Assembly: GCA_027488115.1 (NCBI GenBank)
Contig: JAIYCG010000023.1
Span: forward strand, 1 to 64,000
Direction: 5' to 3'
DNA: 64,000 bases
Source of the DNA: Comamonadaceae bacterium
GTDB taxonomy: Bacteria > Pseudomonadota > Gammaproteobacteria > Burkholderiales > Burkholderiaceae_C
Every line of letters begins with the position of its first letter. The first letter of the stretch is position 1. The position numbers and the translations under genes are program-made. The notes beneath the pieces are model-generated. The model did not search any database, was not told the origin of the DNA, and worked only from the letters and a program-made list of their open reading frames with translations. This document shows, in pieces, positions 9,715 through 17,970 of this stretch.

Positions 9715-9745
9715 AAAAAAAGACACCCTCGGGTGTCTTTTTTTT
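9715..9745 (+). terminator. Intrinsic terminator after the ABC binding-protein gene
   Basis: AGACACC (9721-9727) pairs with GGTGTCT (9732-9738) across a CTCG loop. Seven A residues precede it and eight T residues follow, so it can work in both directions and may also end the convergent dpp operon. Confidence 0.9.
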
Positions 9746-9766
9746 GGCCTTCCACTTTTCAAGACC

Positions 9767-10786
9767 TCAATGCCGGCCCTCTTCAACCGCATGGCAAGCA
9801 ATCTTGATACCGTTCAAATTCTGCAGAACGGGTCTTTCGGTTCGGCATCTCTCATTGGCCAACGGACAGCGCGGATTGAAACTGCATCCGGGTGGCGGAT
9901 TCAGTGGATTGGGAACTTCCCCTTGCACAGGGGTTCTAGATCGGCCCGTGTCCTTCATTTTGGGAATGGCATCTAGCAACATGCGGGTGTAAGGGTGCTG
10001 CGGATTGCTGAACAAACTGTGTTTGTCGGCCAACTCCACCAACTGCCCCAAATACATCACGCCCACGTTGTCACTCACATGTCGCACCACGGCCAAATTG
10101 TGCGAGATGAACAAATAAGTGAGGCCACGCTCGCGCTGCAAATCTTTCATGATGTTGAGCACTTGCGCCTGCACACTGACGTCTAAAGCCGAAGTAGGTT
10201 CATCGCACACCAAAAACTCGGGGGCGGTGGCCAATGCACGCGCAATTGAAATTCGTTGCCGCTGACCACCCGAAAATTGGTGGGGATACTTCACCATGTC
10301 TAGCGCGGACAAGCCCACTGACTTCAACAACTCTGCAACGCGCTCTTTGAGTTCTTGCTCGTCATGGATCAAACCATGCTCATGCAAAGGCTCCCCCACA
10401 ATGGCCTCCACTGTCCAACGCGGATTTAAACTGGCGTAGGGGTCTTGAAAAATCATCTGAATGCGTTTGCGCATGGCCTTCGCATTGCTTGATTTGAAAG
10501 CGGCATGCGCATCTTCACCGTCAAAGGTCAGGCCACCTCGAGTCGGCTCATACAAGCCCACCAACAATCTCGCAACCGTGCTTTTGCCACAGCCAGATTC
10601 ACCCACTAAAGCAAGCGTTTTGCCTCGCTCAATTTCAAAACTCACACCATCCACCGCCTTGAGGAGTTGGCGTGGCTTGCGTTCAATGACGCGTGCCAAC
10701 CAGGGCGCCGAGACATCAAAGGTTTTGGCTAAATCATGCGCCACCACCAAGGGTGTTGAGTTTGGAGATGTATTCAGTTGGCTCAT
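9767..10786 (-). CDS. dppF: Peptide ABC transporter ATP-binding protein, DppF type
   Basis: 339-residue cytoplasmic ATPase, one of two that power the peptide importer. Walker A is GESGCGKST, the signature is FSGGQRQRISIARAL, and Walker B is FLVCDEPTSALD. The C-terminal peptide-transporter extension GCSFNPRCPLANERC holds the cysteines seen in this subfamily. The longest frame starts at 10894. I chose the ATG at 10786 because it overlaps the dppD-type stop as ATGA and starts at the conserved N-terminus. It is the last gene of the dppB-M20-dppC-dppD-dppF operon. The gene symbol marks the subfamily, not a proven dipeptide substrate. Confidence 0.9.
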   Translation of the reverse strand: MSQLNTSPNSTPLVVAHDLAKTFDVSAPWLARVIERKPRQLLKAVDGVSFEIERGKTLALVGESGCGKSTVARLLVGLYEPTRGGLTFDGEDAHAAFKSSNAKAMRKRIQMIFQDPYASLNPRWTVEAIVGEPLHEHGLIHDEQELKERVAELLKSVGLSALDMVKYPHQFSGGQRQRISIARALATAPEFLVCDEPTSALDVSVQAQVLNIMKDLQRERGLTYLFISHNLAVVRHVSDNVGVMYLGQLVELADKHSLFSNPQHPYTRMLLDAIPKMKDTGRSRTPVQGEVPNPLNPPPGCSFNPRCPLANERCRTERPVLQNLNGIKIACHAVEEGRH

Positions 10787-11781
10787 GGTGCCACCTCGGC
10801 AGTCGCAACTTTTTGAAGCCAACAGGCCACATGCGTTTGAACACTTTGACCAGATGGCTTGACCTGCGAGAGTTCCGGCCGCTCGTGTCGACATTGATCA
10901 AAAACCTTGGGGCACCTTGGATTGAAGGCACAGCCCTTAGGAATGGCATTCAAACGGGGCATGGCACCATCAATTTGATTCAGGCGCTCACGATCGACCT
11001 CCATGTCTGGAATGGAAGCCATCAAGCCAGCCGTATAGGGATGCTCTGGATGGTGAATGACTTGGTGCACAGGGCCTACTTCCACAATGCGGCCAGCGTA
11101 CATGACAGCCACTCGATCACATGTTTCGGCAATCACGCCCATGTCGTGCGTGATGAGCATGACGGCAGCGCCCCGCTTTTTACAAATGTTTTTGAGCAGA
11201 CTGATAATTTGCGCTTGAATGGAAACATCGAGTGCGGTGGTAGGTTCATCTGCCACGATCAATTGCGGCTCGGCTGCCAAGGCCAAAGCAATGACCACGC
11301 GTTGCCGCATGCCGCCTGAGAATTGATGTGGATAGTGGTCAATCCGCTCAGCAGCAGCGGGAATGCCCGTGTCTTGCAGCAAGGCAATCGCACGTTGCCG
11401 CGCCTCTTGATCAGACACGGGCAAGTGGGCTTGGATGGTTTCTGTCAGTTGCCGACCCACCGAATAGAGCGGGTTCAAAGAAGTGAGAGGATCTTGAAAA
11501 ATGGCGCCAATTTTGCGGCCTCGAATGTTGCGCATTTGGTCATTGTTCAAATTGTCAATGCGCTGACCTTGCAACAAAATTTCACCGCCAGCCACTTGGC
11601 CTGGTGGCTCTAACAACCCGATGATCGAAGCGCCTGTGAGTGACTTGCCTGCCCCAGACTCTCCAACCACACCCAAGATTTCACCTGGGGCAATTTCAAA
11701 GGAAATTTCATCGAGCGCACGCAATGTGCCATGCCGACTTGGAAACTCCACCACCAAATTTTTGACTTGTAAAAGACTCAT
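10783..11781 (-). CDS. dppD: Peptide ABC transporter ATP-binding protein, DppD type
   Basis: 332-residue partner ATPase of the importer. Walker A is GESGAGKSLTG, the signature is FSGGMRQRVVIALAL, and Walker B is LIVADEPTTALD. The family extension GCAFNPRCPKVFDQC is near the C-terminus. It overlaps the following dppF-type gene by 4 bases and starts 24 bases after the permease stop, so coupled translation is expected. The two ATPases share the oligopeptide-transporter C-terminal domain, which separates them from other ABC ATPases. Confidence 0.92.
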   Translation of the reverse strand: MSLLQVKNLVVEFPSRHGTLRALDEISFEIAPGEILGVVGESGAGKSLTGASIIGLLEPPGQVAGGEILLQGQRIDNLNNDQMRNIRGRKIGAIFQDPLTSLNPLYSVGRQLTETIQAHLPVSDQEARQRAIALLQDTGIPAAAERIDHYPHQFSGGMRQRVVIALALAAEPQLIVADEPTTALDVSIQAQIISLLKNICKKRGAAVMLITHDMGVIAETCDRVAVMYAGRIVEVGPVHQVIHHPEHPYTAGLMASIPDMEVDRERLNQIDGAMPRLNAIPKGCAFNPRCPKVFDQCRHERPELSQVKPSGQSVQTHVACWLQKVATAEVAP

Positions 11782-11805
11782 GGCAACCTCAATGGGGATT
11801 TGTTC

Positions 11806-12717
11806 TTAACGCAAGCGTGGGTTCAAGGCGTCACGCAACCAATCGCCCAACAAGTTCACAGACAAGGCAATGAGCACCAAGGTCACACCTGGGAAGATGG
11901 TAATCCACCACTCACCGGAAAATAAAAAGTCATTGCCAATGCGAATGAGCGTGCCTAGAGAAGGCGAAGTGGGTGGCACCCCCACACCTAAAAATGACAA
12001 AGTAGCCTCGGTGATGATGGCAGTGGCTACTTGAATGGTGGCCAAGACCATGACCGGCCCCAACACATTGGGCAGCACATGGCGAATCATGATGCGCAAT
12101 GGCGCCACACCCGTCACACGGGCGGCCTGTACATACTCCTTGTTGCGCTCCACCAAGGTGGTGCCTCGCACCGTGCGTGCATATTGCACCCAGCCGGTTA
12201 AGGAAATTGAAATGATGAGGACGCCAAAGGCCAAGGAGTCATCTGCATCAGGAAAAATTGCGCGACCGACACCCGCAATTAAAAGTGCAACCAAGATCGC
12301 GGGAAAAGAAAGCATGACATCGCACAAGCGCATGAGAAATGCATCGATCCACCCCCCCCTGAAACCCGCCACCAAACCCAGGGTGACGCCCACTGCCAAA
12401 GACACGAAAACAGAGGCAAAACCCACCACCAAAGAAATGCGAGTGCCATACATGAGCGCCGACAAAATGTCGCGGCCTTGGTCATCTGTACCCAGTAAAT
12501 ATTTGCTCGTACCTTCTGCCGTCCAAGCAGGTGGCAAGCGTGCGTCCATCAACTCCAAACTGGCTGCATCGAAGGGGTTGTAGGGTGACACCCATTTTGC
12601 AAACACAGCACAAAAGATGAAGATGAACGCAATCAAGGATGCCGCCATGGCGGTTTTGGATTTACTGAAACTGTAACCAACATCACTGTTCAGCCAACGA
12701 GAAATGGGATTGGACAT
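11806..12717 (-). CDS. dppC: Peptide ABC transporter permease, DppC type
   Basis: 303-residue inner-membrane permease. The N-terminal segment (about residues 25-48) is the OppC/DppC-type anchor, followed by a periplasmic stretch with GTDDQGRDILSALMYGTRISL. Five further membrane segments hold the EAA-type loop (EYVQAARVTGVAPLRIMIRHVLPN) that docks to the ATPases. It pairs with the DppB-type subunit encoded at the start of the same operon. The M20 hydrolase gene ends 51 bases upstream, so the two permease genes are separated by an enzyme gene. Confidence 0.93.
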   Translation of the reverse strand: MSNPISRWLNSDVGYSFSKSKTAMAASLIAFIFIFCAVFAKWVSPYNPFDAASLELMDARLPPAWTAEGTSKYLLGTDDQGRDILSALMYGTRISLVVGFASVFVSLAVGVTLGLVAGFRGGWIDAFLMRLCDVMLSFPAILVALLIAGVGRAIFPDADDSLAFGVLIISISLTGWVQYARTVRGTTLVERNKEYVQAARVTGVAPLRIMIRHVLPNVLGPVMVLATIQVATAIITEATLSFLGVGVPPTSPSLGTLIRIGNDFLFSGEWWITIFPGVTLVLIALSVNLLGDWLRDALNPRLR

Positions 12718-12768
12718 GCCTTCTTCAACTTTCTAAATAAGTGGGGCGCTTGTGATGGCTCAGCCGAA

Positions 12769-14022
12769 TCAGATGGAAGCCATTGGCAAGGCTTGCTCGA
12801 CCAAACTGGCATGCAAAGCAGCACCCAGCGGCAAAATAGCGTCGTTGAAATCGTATCGGCTGTTGTGCAAGGGATGCGGGCCAGGACCATCAACGGAACC
12901 TTGTCCTACTCGCAAATAGGCACCTTTCACAGCCTGCAACATGAACGAAAAATCCTCTGCCCCCATGCTGGGTGTCATATTTCGAACCACCTTGTCGCGG
13001 CCGACCAAGGCAGTGGCCACGTCGGCTGCGAAATTGGCTTCGGGGACTGTATTGACAGTGGCCGGATAGCCTCGCGTGTAGGTGAGTTGAGCGGTGGCGC
13101 CAAAGCCGTGTGCAATGGATTCACACAAATGACGCAATCGGTCTTCAATCGTCTGCTGCACCACTTCGTTGTAGGTGCGAACAGTCCCCACCAAAGTGGC
13201 GTCACCGGGTGTGACACTGTTGGCAACAGGGTTGCCAGCTTGCATGGCACAGATACTGACCACGGCTTGATCGAAAGCAGACAGATTTCGCGAGACCACA
13301 CTTTGCGCAGCCGTAATGATGTGCGCTGCCACCAAAACGGGGTCAACAGATTGATGCGGTCTGGCACCGTGTCCGCCCTTGCCCATGATGTGAATTCGAA
13401 TGGTGTCTGCTGCGGCTTGCATGGGGCCCGGTGTGACGCCAATGACGCCTATTGGAATATCGGGCGAATTGTGTTGTGCATAAATTTGCTCGCAGGGGAA
13501 GCGGTCAAACAAACCGTCTTGCATCATGGCGCGGGCACCTGCATAGCCCTCTTCCCCCGGCTGGAAAATCAACACAGCGGTGCCGTCAAATTGCCGAGTC
13601 TCTGCCAAATACCGAGCTGCGCCAATGAGCATGGCAGTATGGCCATCGTGGCCGCAGGCATGCATCAGCCCCGCCTTTTGAGATTTCCAAATGGTGTCGT
13701 TGTGCTCAGGCATGGGCAATGCGTCCATGTCAGCGCGCAGCCCAATCATGCGGCCAGGGTTTTGAGCACTGCGACCTTTGCCATGTACCAAGGCCACCAC
13801 ACCTGTTTTGCCAATGCCGGTGTGCACAGCATCTACACCACAAACCTTCAAGGCCTCTGTGACTCGCGACGAGGTGTAAATTTCTTCAAAACCCAACTCA
13901 GGGTTGGCATGCAGATCACGCCGAAAAGTGGTGAGTTCGGGATGAAATTTAGCAATGTGAGCAAAGGCACGTCCTTGCGCTAAGGCGCTTTGCAGGGTGG
14001 CACCAGATGTGATTGACGTCAA
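12769..14022 (-). CDS. M20-family amidohydrolase (hippurate hydrolase/aminoacylase type)
   Basis: 417-residue zinc-dependent hydrolase of the M20D group, which removes acyl or aminoacyl groups from N-acyl amino acids or small peptides. It shows GLRADMDALPM, the metal-binding MHACGHDGHTAMLIGAA, PGEEGYAGARAMM, and the dimerisation-domain GKGGHGARPHQSVDPV. The start codon appears to be TTG at 14022: it lies 7 bases after a strong AGGAGGG and directly after the dppB-type stop (14024-14026). It sits between the two permease genes, so its product likely works on the imported compound. No signal peptide is visible, so hydrolysis is cytosolic. Confidence 0.92.
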   Translation of the reverse strand: MTSITSGATLQSALAQGRAFAHIAKFHPELTTFRRDLHANPELGFEEIYTSSRVTEALKVCGVDAVHTGIGKTGVVALVHGKGRSAQNPGRMIGLRADMDALPMPEHNDTIWKSQKAGLMHACGHDGHTAMLIGAARYLAETRQFDGTAVLIFQPGEEGYAGARAMMQDGLFDRFPCEQIYAQHNSPDIPIGVIGVTPGPMQAAADTIRIHIMGKGGHGARPHQSVDPVLVAAHIITAAQSVVSRNLSAFDQAVVSICAMQAGNPVANSVTPGDATLVGTVRTYNEVVQQTIEDRLRHLCESIAHGFGATAQLTYTRGYPATVNTVPEANFAADVATALVGRDKVVRNMTPSMGAEDFSFMLQAVKGAYLRVGQGSVDGPGPHPLHNSRYDFNDAILPLGAALHASLVEQALPMASI

Positions 14023-14023
14023 T

Positions 14024-15004
14024 TCAATGCCCTCCTACTTTACCCACTCGCAAACGGGGATCGACTGCAAAGTAAAGCAAGTCCACAACCAAATTGATCA
14101 CCACAAAAATAAGTGCAATGAGACACAAATAAGCAGCCATGACAGGAATATCGGCAAAGGTCACAGCTTGAATAAACAACAAGCCCATGCCTGGCCACTG
14201 AAAAACGGTTTCAGTGATGATGGCAAAAGCAATAAGGCCACCAAGCTGTAGACCTGTGATGGTCATCACCGGCACCAGTGTGTTTTTAAGTGCATGGCCA
14301 AAGTGAATGGCGTTGTTAGAAAGGCCTCGTGCTCTAGCAAACTTGATGTAATCGGTGCGCAGCACTTCCAACATTTCTGCCCGCACCAAACGCATGATGA
14401 GGGTTAACTGAAACACTGTGAGGGTGAGCGCGGGCAACACGATGTGATGCCACCCTTTGGCTGTGAGCAAGCTTGTACTCCACCATCCAATTTTGACCAC
14501 ATCGCCTCGGCCAAAACTGGGAAACCATCCCAACAAGACAGCGAAAAACAAAATGAGCAAGATGCCAATTAGAAATGTTGGCAATGAAACGCCCAACAAG
14601 GACAAAGTCATGAGCAATTGGCTGCCAAATGTGCCGCGTCTTAAGGCCGCATAAACGCCCATTGGAATACCAATGAGCAAAGCCATGCCAGCAGCAATGA
14701 GCGCCAGCTCTAATGTGGCTGGAAAACGATCGGCAATGAGCTGGGAGACCTTGGCGCCTTGACGCAAACTGATGCCAAATTCACCTTGCGCAGCATTGAC
14801 CAAGAAGTGTAAAAACTGCACCACAAAGGGCTTGTCAAGCCCCAAATCTTTGCGCAGTGCTGTAATTTGATCTGCGGTGGCATCTTGCCCCAACATGAAC
14901 AGCACAGGATCTCCAACGTACTGAAACAAGAGGAACGCGATGAACGCGACCGAGACCATGACCATGATTGCCTGAATGAGGCGTTGAACGACAAAAGCAA
15001 ACAT
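14024..15004 (-). CDS. dppB: Peptide ABC transporter permease, DppB type
   Basis: 326-residue inner-membrane permease and first gene of the importer operon. It has the N-terminal membrane anchor, the periplasmic LGLDKPFVVQFLHFL segment of DppB proteins, and the cytoplasmic EAA loop DYIKFARARGLSNNAIHFGHALKN. The C-terminus carries the LVDLLYFAVDPRLRVG motif shared by all DppB/OppB subunits. A purine-rich AGGGAAG ribosome binding site precedes the ATG. The upstream leader can fold into two GC-rich hairpins (stems at 15047-15064 and 15069-15081); whether they regulate is unknown. Confidence 0.93.
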   Translation of the reverse strand: MFAFVVQRLIQAIMVMVSVAFIAFLLFQYVGDPVLFMLGQDATADQITALRKDLGLDKPFVVQFLHFLVNAAQGEFGISLRQGAKVSQLIADRFPATLELALIAAGMALLIGIPMGVYAALRRGTFGSQLLMTLSLLGVSLPTFLIGILLILFFAVLLGWFPSFGRGDVVKIGWWSTSLLTAKGWHHIVLPALTLTVFQLTLIMRLVRAEMLEVLRTDYIKFARARGLSNNAIHFGHALKNTLVPVMTITGLQLGGLIAFAIITETVFQWPGMGLLFIQAVTFADIPVMAAYLCLIALIFVVINLVVDLLYFAVDPRLRVGKVGGH

Positions 15005-15105
15005 TCGCTTCCCTGAAAATCAAGCTGTCACTATGCAACAAACAGGCCCGCTTTGAAAGGCGGGGAATCCCCACAATGGGGCGATTTTCGATGTTAACAG
15101 ACGTA

Positions 15106-15137
15106 AAAAAGGTCACCGAAAATTCAGTGACCTTTTT
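15106..15137 (-). terminator. Intrinsic terminator of the first porin gene
   Basis: AAAAAGGTCAC (15106-15116) and GTGACCTTTTT (15127-15137) form a perfect 11-bp stem around a 10-base loop. The structure starts 23 bases past the porin stop codon. The A/T ends would let it act in both directions. Confidence 0.88.
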
Positions 15138-15159
15138 GCGCAGAAAGCACTAGGCTTAA

Positions 15160-16263
15160 TTAGAAGCTATGGCGAACACCAAACTCATAACCAGTGCTTG
15201 ATCCGCCAGCTGTGGTCACGCTGTTGCCACTGCCCACTGTGAATTGCTTGCCGGTACCAGCATTGCTCACTCTGGAATAGTTGGTGAACAAGGCTGTGCG
15301 CTTTGACAAGTCATGAACATAACCAATGGCCCATTGTGTCGCGTCGTTGCCAACGCCTGTTGCCTTCAACTTGGTGGTGGCAAATCTAACTTGACCTGAG
15401 CTCACGTCATATTGTGTGCCGTACATGTCAGTCTGAGTTTTGGTGGCGCCAATTTTGTTCACATTGGTCAAGTACATGAGCTTGGCGGCGCCCATTTGGT
15501 AGTTAATGGCAAAGTTAGTTTGCTCGTAGTCGTTGGCGGCCTTGGCTGCTGTGGTGTACTTGGTGGTGCCTGAAGCATAGGCCATGTTCCAAGGACCATT
15601 GCGATAGCCAATGCGGAAGCCCATGTGCTTGCCGTCGTCTGCGTTGTAAAGGTCAGAAGCATTTTCGCCCATGGCATACATGACGTGACCATTGAAACCA
15701 TTGAGGTTGGACGGCAAGATGTAACCAATGGAGTTAGATGCGCGCACACTGGTACGTGCTGTGGTGCCATTGGCAGCCAATGGGTAGAACAGCTGGCCTG
15801 CATTGCCCACACCGTTGGTGCCGAAGGGGTGCATGGAAACGGTCAAGTTGTTGAAGCTGGGCACGTAATCACGGCCCAAACGAATTTCACCCCATGAAGT
15901 GCCTGCAACGCTGACAGTGGAACGACGGCCAAAAGTCAAACCCTGTGTCCCTGTGGGTGAGGAAACCTGACCAGAGGACTGGTTGTTGGCATTGGAACCG
16001 CTACCCAATCCTGTGTCTGGGGAGTGTGCAGCTTCCAACCAGAAACTAGCGCGCAGACCGCCGCCCAAATCTTCAGTGCCACGGAAACCAATGCGGCTGG
16101 ACGTGTTGCTGTCTGTGGACAATGAAACCACCTTAGGGCTGCCAGTGGCAGTGGTGCTTAGATAGGCCACATCGAGCACGCCAAACACTTCAACGCTTTG
16201 GGCTTGTGCCAAACCAACGGAGGCACAAAGGGCTGTCAATACAAAGGGGACTTTTGAGTTCAT
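15160..16263 (-). CDS. Outer-membrane trimeric porin (Burkholderiales type)
   Basis: 367-residue general-diffusion porin. A 22-residue signal peptide (MNSKVPFVLTALCASVGLAQA) is followed by the classic start SVEVFGVLDVAYL and features of the Gram-negative porin family: SRIGFRGTEDLGGGLRASFWLEA, GLTFGRRSTVSV and EIRLGRDYVP. It ends in a terminal phenylalanine (YEFGVRHSF), the outer-membrane assembly signal. The ATG at 16263 was chosen because it opens the signal peptide; an upstream TTG at 16296 adds only a poor extension. It is clearly homologous to the second porin at 20.7 kb and shares many blocks with it. It has its own terminator. The solute preference is unknown. Confidence 0.95.
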   Translation of the reverse strand: MNSKVPFVLTALCASVGLAQAQSVEVFGVLDVAYLSTTATGSPKVVSLSTDSNTSSRIGFRGTEDLGGGLRASFWLEAAHSPDTGLGSGSNANNQSSGQVSSPTGTQGLTFGRRSTVSVAGTSWGEIRLGRDYVPSFNNLTVSMHPFGTNGVGNAGQLFYPLAANGTTARTSVRASNSIGYILPSNLNGFNGHVMYAMGENASDLYNADDGKHMGFRIGYRNGPWNMAYASGTTKYTTAAKAANDYEQTNFAINYQMGAAKLMYLTNVNKIGATKTQTDMYGTQYDVSSGQVRFATTKLKATGVGNDATQWAIGYVHDLSKRTALFTNYSRVSNAGTGKQFTVGSGNSVTTAGGSSTGYEFGVRHSF

Positions 16264-16365
16264 AGGAGTGTGAAAAATGAATTGAGACAGCGTCAAACTT
16301 CAACGTACAACGCTACTTATAGCGTAACCTGACATCCCCAACCACACCATGCTTGTGTGTATGGA

Positions 16366-17169
16366 TTACAACGCGGGTTTACCCTTGCTTGCAATCAACT
16401 GGATGGGGCCGTACCAAGCTTGAGCATGGCTGCGCGTGTTGTCGCTGTCGGTCATGATGCCAATGCCAATCAGCGCCCCAGGGGGCTCGCCAAACGCTTT
16501 TTCGTAGTCAGCCCGAATATTGCGTTCGTAGGTGGTCCACTGGTTCAAACGACCGGCTCCTGATTCGACCACAATTTTGCGTATTCGATCGGTTCGCGGG
16601 TTTTGAATGACTGAATCGACCGGTCGCTGGTTGCACCACACATACATGAGCGTGGCATAGGGCATCGGTCTGCCCGACAAAGCGTGAGTCAGTTCACTCA
16701 GCATGGCATTTTTAGGTGAAAACTGACTTCGATCGCCATCAAAGGCCAACACCAATCTGACTGGAGAATCGTCAAAATCTCTTTGTGCCATGTCGGCACC
16801 TTCAATCAATTTTTGAATTTGCCACGAAAAATTCACGGCATTCAGCAGCTCCGGTTCAATGCGCAAATCTTTTCGCAGCATGCTGGCGGACGATGAGGCA
16901 TTAGCCATCAGCGTCTGCCGACTGCTCAAGCGGACGACTGAATATTGCGTGGCCACTTTGCCCGGAATCTTCACGACATCCCACTTCAATTGATCGGTGG
17001 GTTGCCAGTATGTGGTTGCGTCTTGAGGATTTGAAATTGTCGAATCTTGCTGACCGACTTGAGTCACAGGCTGCAAATTGCGACATCCCTGCAGCATCAA
17101 AAGCAACATGCCCAAGGCCATGAAAAAGCACCTTTGAAAAGTAAACTGAAACAGCTGGGCTTGCATCAT
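16366..17169 (-). CDS. DUF3047-family predicted lipoprotein
   Basis: 267-residue exported protein of unknown function. The N-terminal hydrophobic stretch (FFMALGMLLLMLQGC, cysteine at residue 29) resembles a lipoprotein signal with LQGC as lipobox. The C-terminal half matches the DUF3047 pattern: YATLMYVWCN, an R-x-R-KIVVESG block, and GIGIMTDSDNT followed by AWYGPI. The start directly abuts the stop of the SGNH-like gene (TAA then ATG). There are two ATGs in a row (17169 and 17166), and either could be used. It is the third gene of an operon whose products are all predicted to be exported. DUF3047 has no known activity that I can name. Confidence 0.8.
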   Translation of the reverse strand: MMQAQLFQFTFQRCFFMALGMLLLMLQGCRNLQPVTQVGQQDSTISNPQDATTYWQPTDQLKWDVVKIPGKVATQYSVVRLSSRQTLMANASSSASMLRKDLRIEPELLNAVNFSWQIQKLIEGADMAQRDFDDSPVRLVLAFDGDRSQFSPKNAMLSELTHALSGRPMPYATLMYVWCNQRPVDSVIQNPRTDRIRKIVVESGAGRLNQWTTYERNIRADYEKAFGEPPGALIGIGIMTDSDNTRSHAQAWYGPIQLIASKGKPAL

Positions 17170-17970
17170 TTAATTTCTTTGGAAGAATTGAGTCACAACA
17201 TCTTGTGCCACTTGTTGCAACTGTGCGGCCACATTGTCGTCGATTGCACCGTCTGCTCGGTAGGTATTTCCCATGGGTGAGCGACCATACAAAGTGGCGT
17301 AGGTTGTGCAGGCAGCCAAATAAGTTCCTAGCAACGAAGGATGTGTGCCATCCTTGTTGTGAAAACGCAGTGCCGGCAGGCGTCGATAGGCCTCCTCAAA
17401 CGCAAGCCCCACTGGAATGACCAGCGCTTGAATTTCGTTACCCACTTCGACATACATTGATTCTGTAGCCACCATGTTTTGGGGGTTCACCTGCTTGTGC
17501 GGGCTGACATAAGCATGCGTCATGTACAAAGCCACTTGGCCACCTCTGGCCTTGATCATCTCTGCATTGGCAGCCGCCGTTTGGCGAAAATTTTCTCGAC
17601 GCCTTGGTGAAAGAGGCTCGCCGCTTCCCCCCTGCATGACCACCCATTGAAAAGGCTGCGACACGCCAATTTTGCCGGGCTCTGTCAAATGCGCCATGTT
17701 GTGATGGTTGAGCGCGGAGCCCCCAATGGTCGACGATTTGAACTGCAATCGAGAACCCAAAGCAGCGTCAGAAGCCTTGACCAAATTCGAGACATGGTTG
17801 TGAAGGCTGTTGTTGTAGTAGTAATAGCTGTTGCCCACAAACAGCACACGCTCTGGATTTGAATTGAGTGCGGGTTTGACTTTGAGAGCCTCAGCATGGG
17901 ATGCCTGTGCGAAAAAAATCAAAAGTCCGAAGACGCCTGCGCGACAAGTTTGCAGCAGAAAAGTCATCAA
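17170..17970 (-). CDS. Exported SGNH-like hydrolase
   Basis: 266 residues with an N-terminal signal peptide (about 1-27, ending ASHA). The mature part starts with RVLFVGNSYYYYNN, where GNS resembles SGNH block I with its nucleophilic serine. Near the C-terminus is NKDGTHPSLLGTYLAA, giving the D-x-x-H of block V. Between them, VVMQGGSGEPLS and GGQVALYMTHAY fit the central strands. This is a GDSL/SGNH-type esterase or acetylhydrolase fold; the substrate may be a polysaccharide ester or similar. Its start overlaps the lyase stop by 4 bases (ATGA). The family is inferred from motif positions only. Confidence 0.72.
   Translation of the reverse strand: MMTFLLQTCRAGVFGLLIFFAQASHAEALKVKPALNSNPERVLFVGNSYYYYNNSLHNHVSNLVKASDAALGSRLQFKSSTIGGSALNHHNMAHLTEPGKIGVSQPFQWVVMQGGSGEPLSPRRRENFRQTAAANAEMIKARGGQVALYMTHAYVSPHKQVNPQNMVATESMYVEVGNEIQALVIPVGLAFEEAYRRLPALRFHNKDGTHPSLLGTYLAACTTYATLYGRSPMGNTYRADGAIDDNVAAQLQQVAQDVVTQFFQRN

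Noticed and set aside
12793-13983. 396-codon frame on the plus strand
   Set aside because: It is antisense to the M20 hydrolase gene, whose motifs are clear, and its translation has no recognisable domain, many Cys/His and no ribosome binding site.
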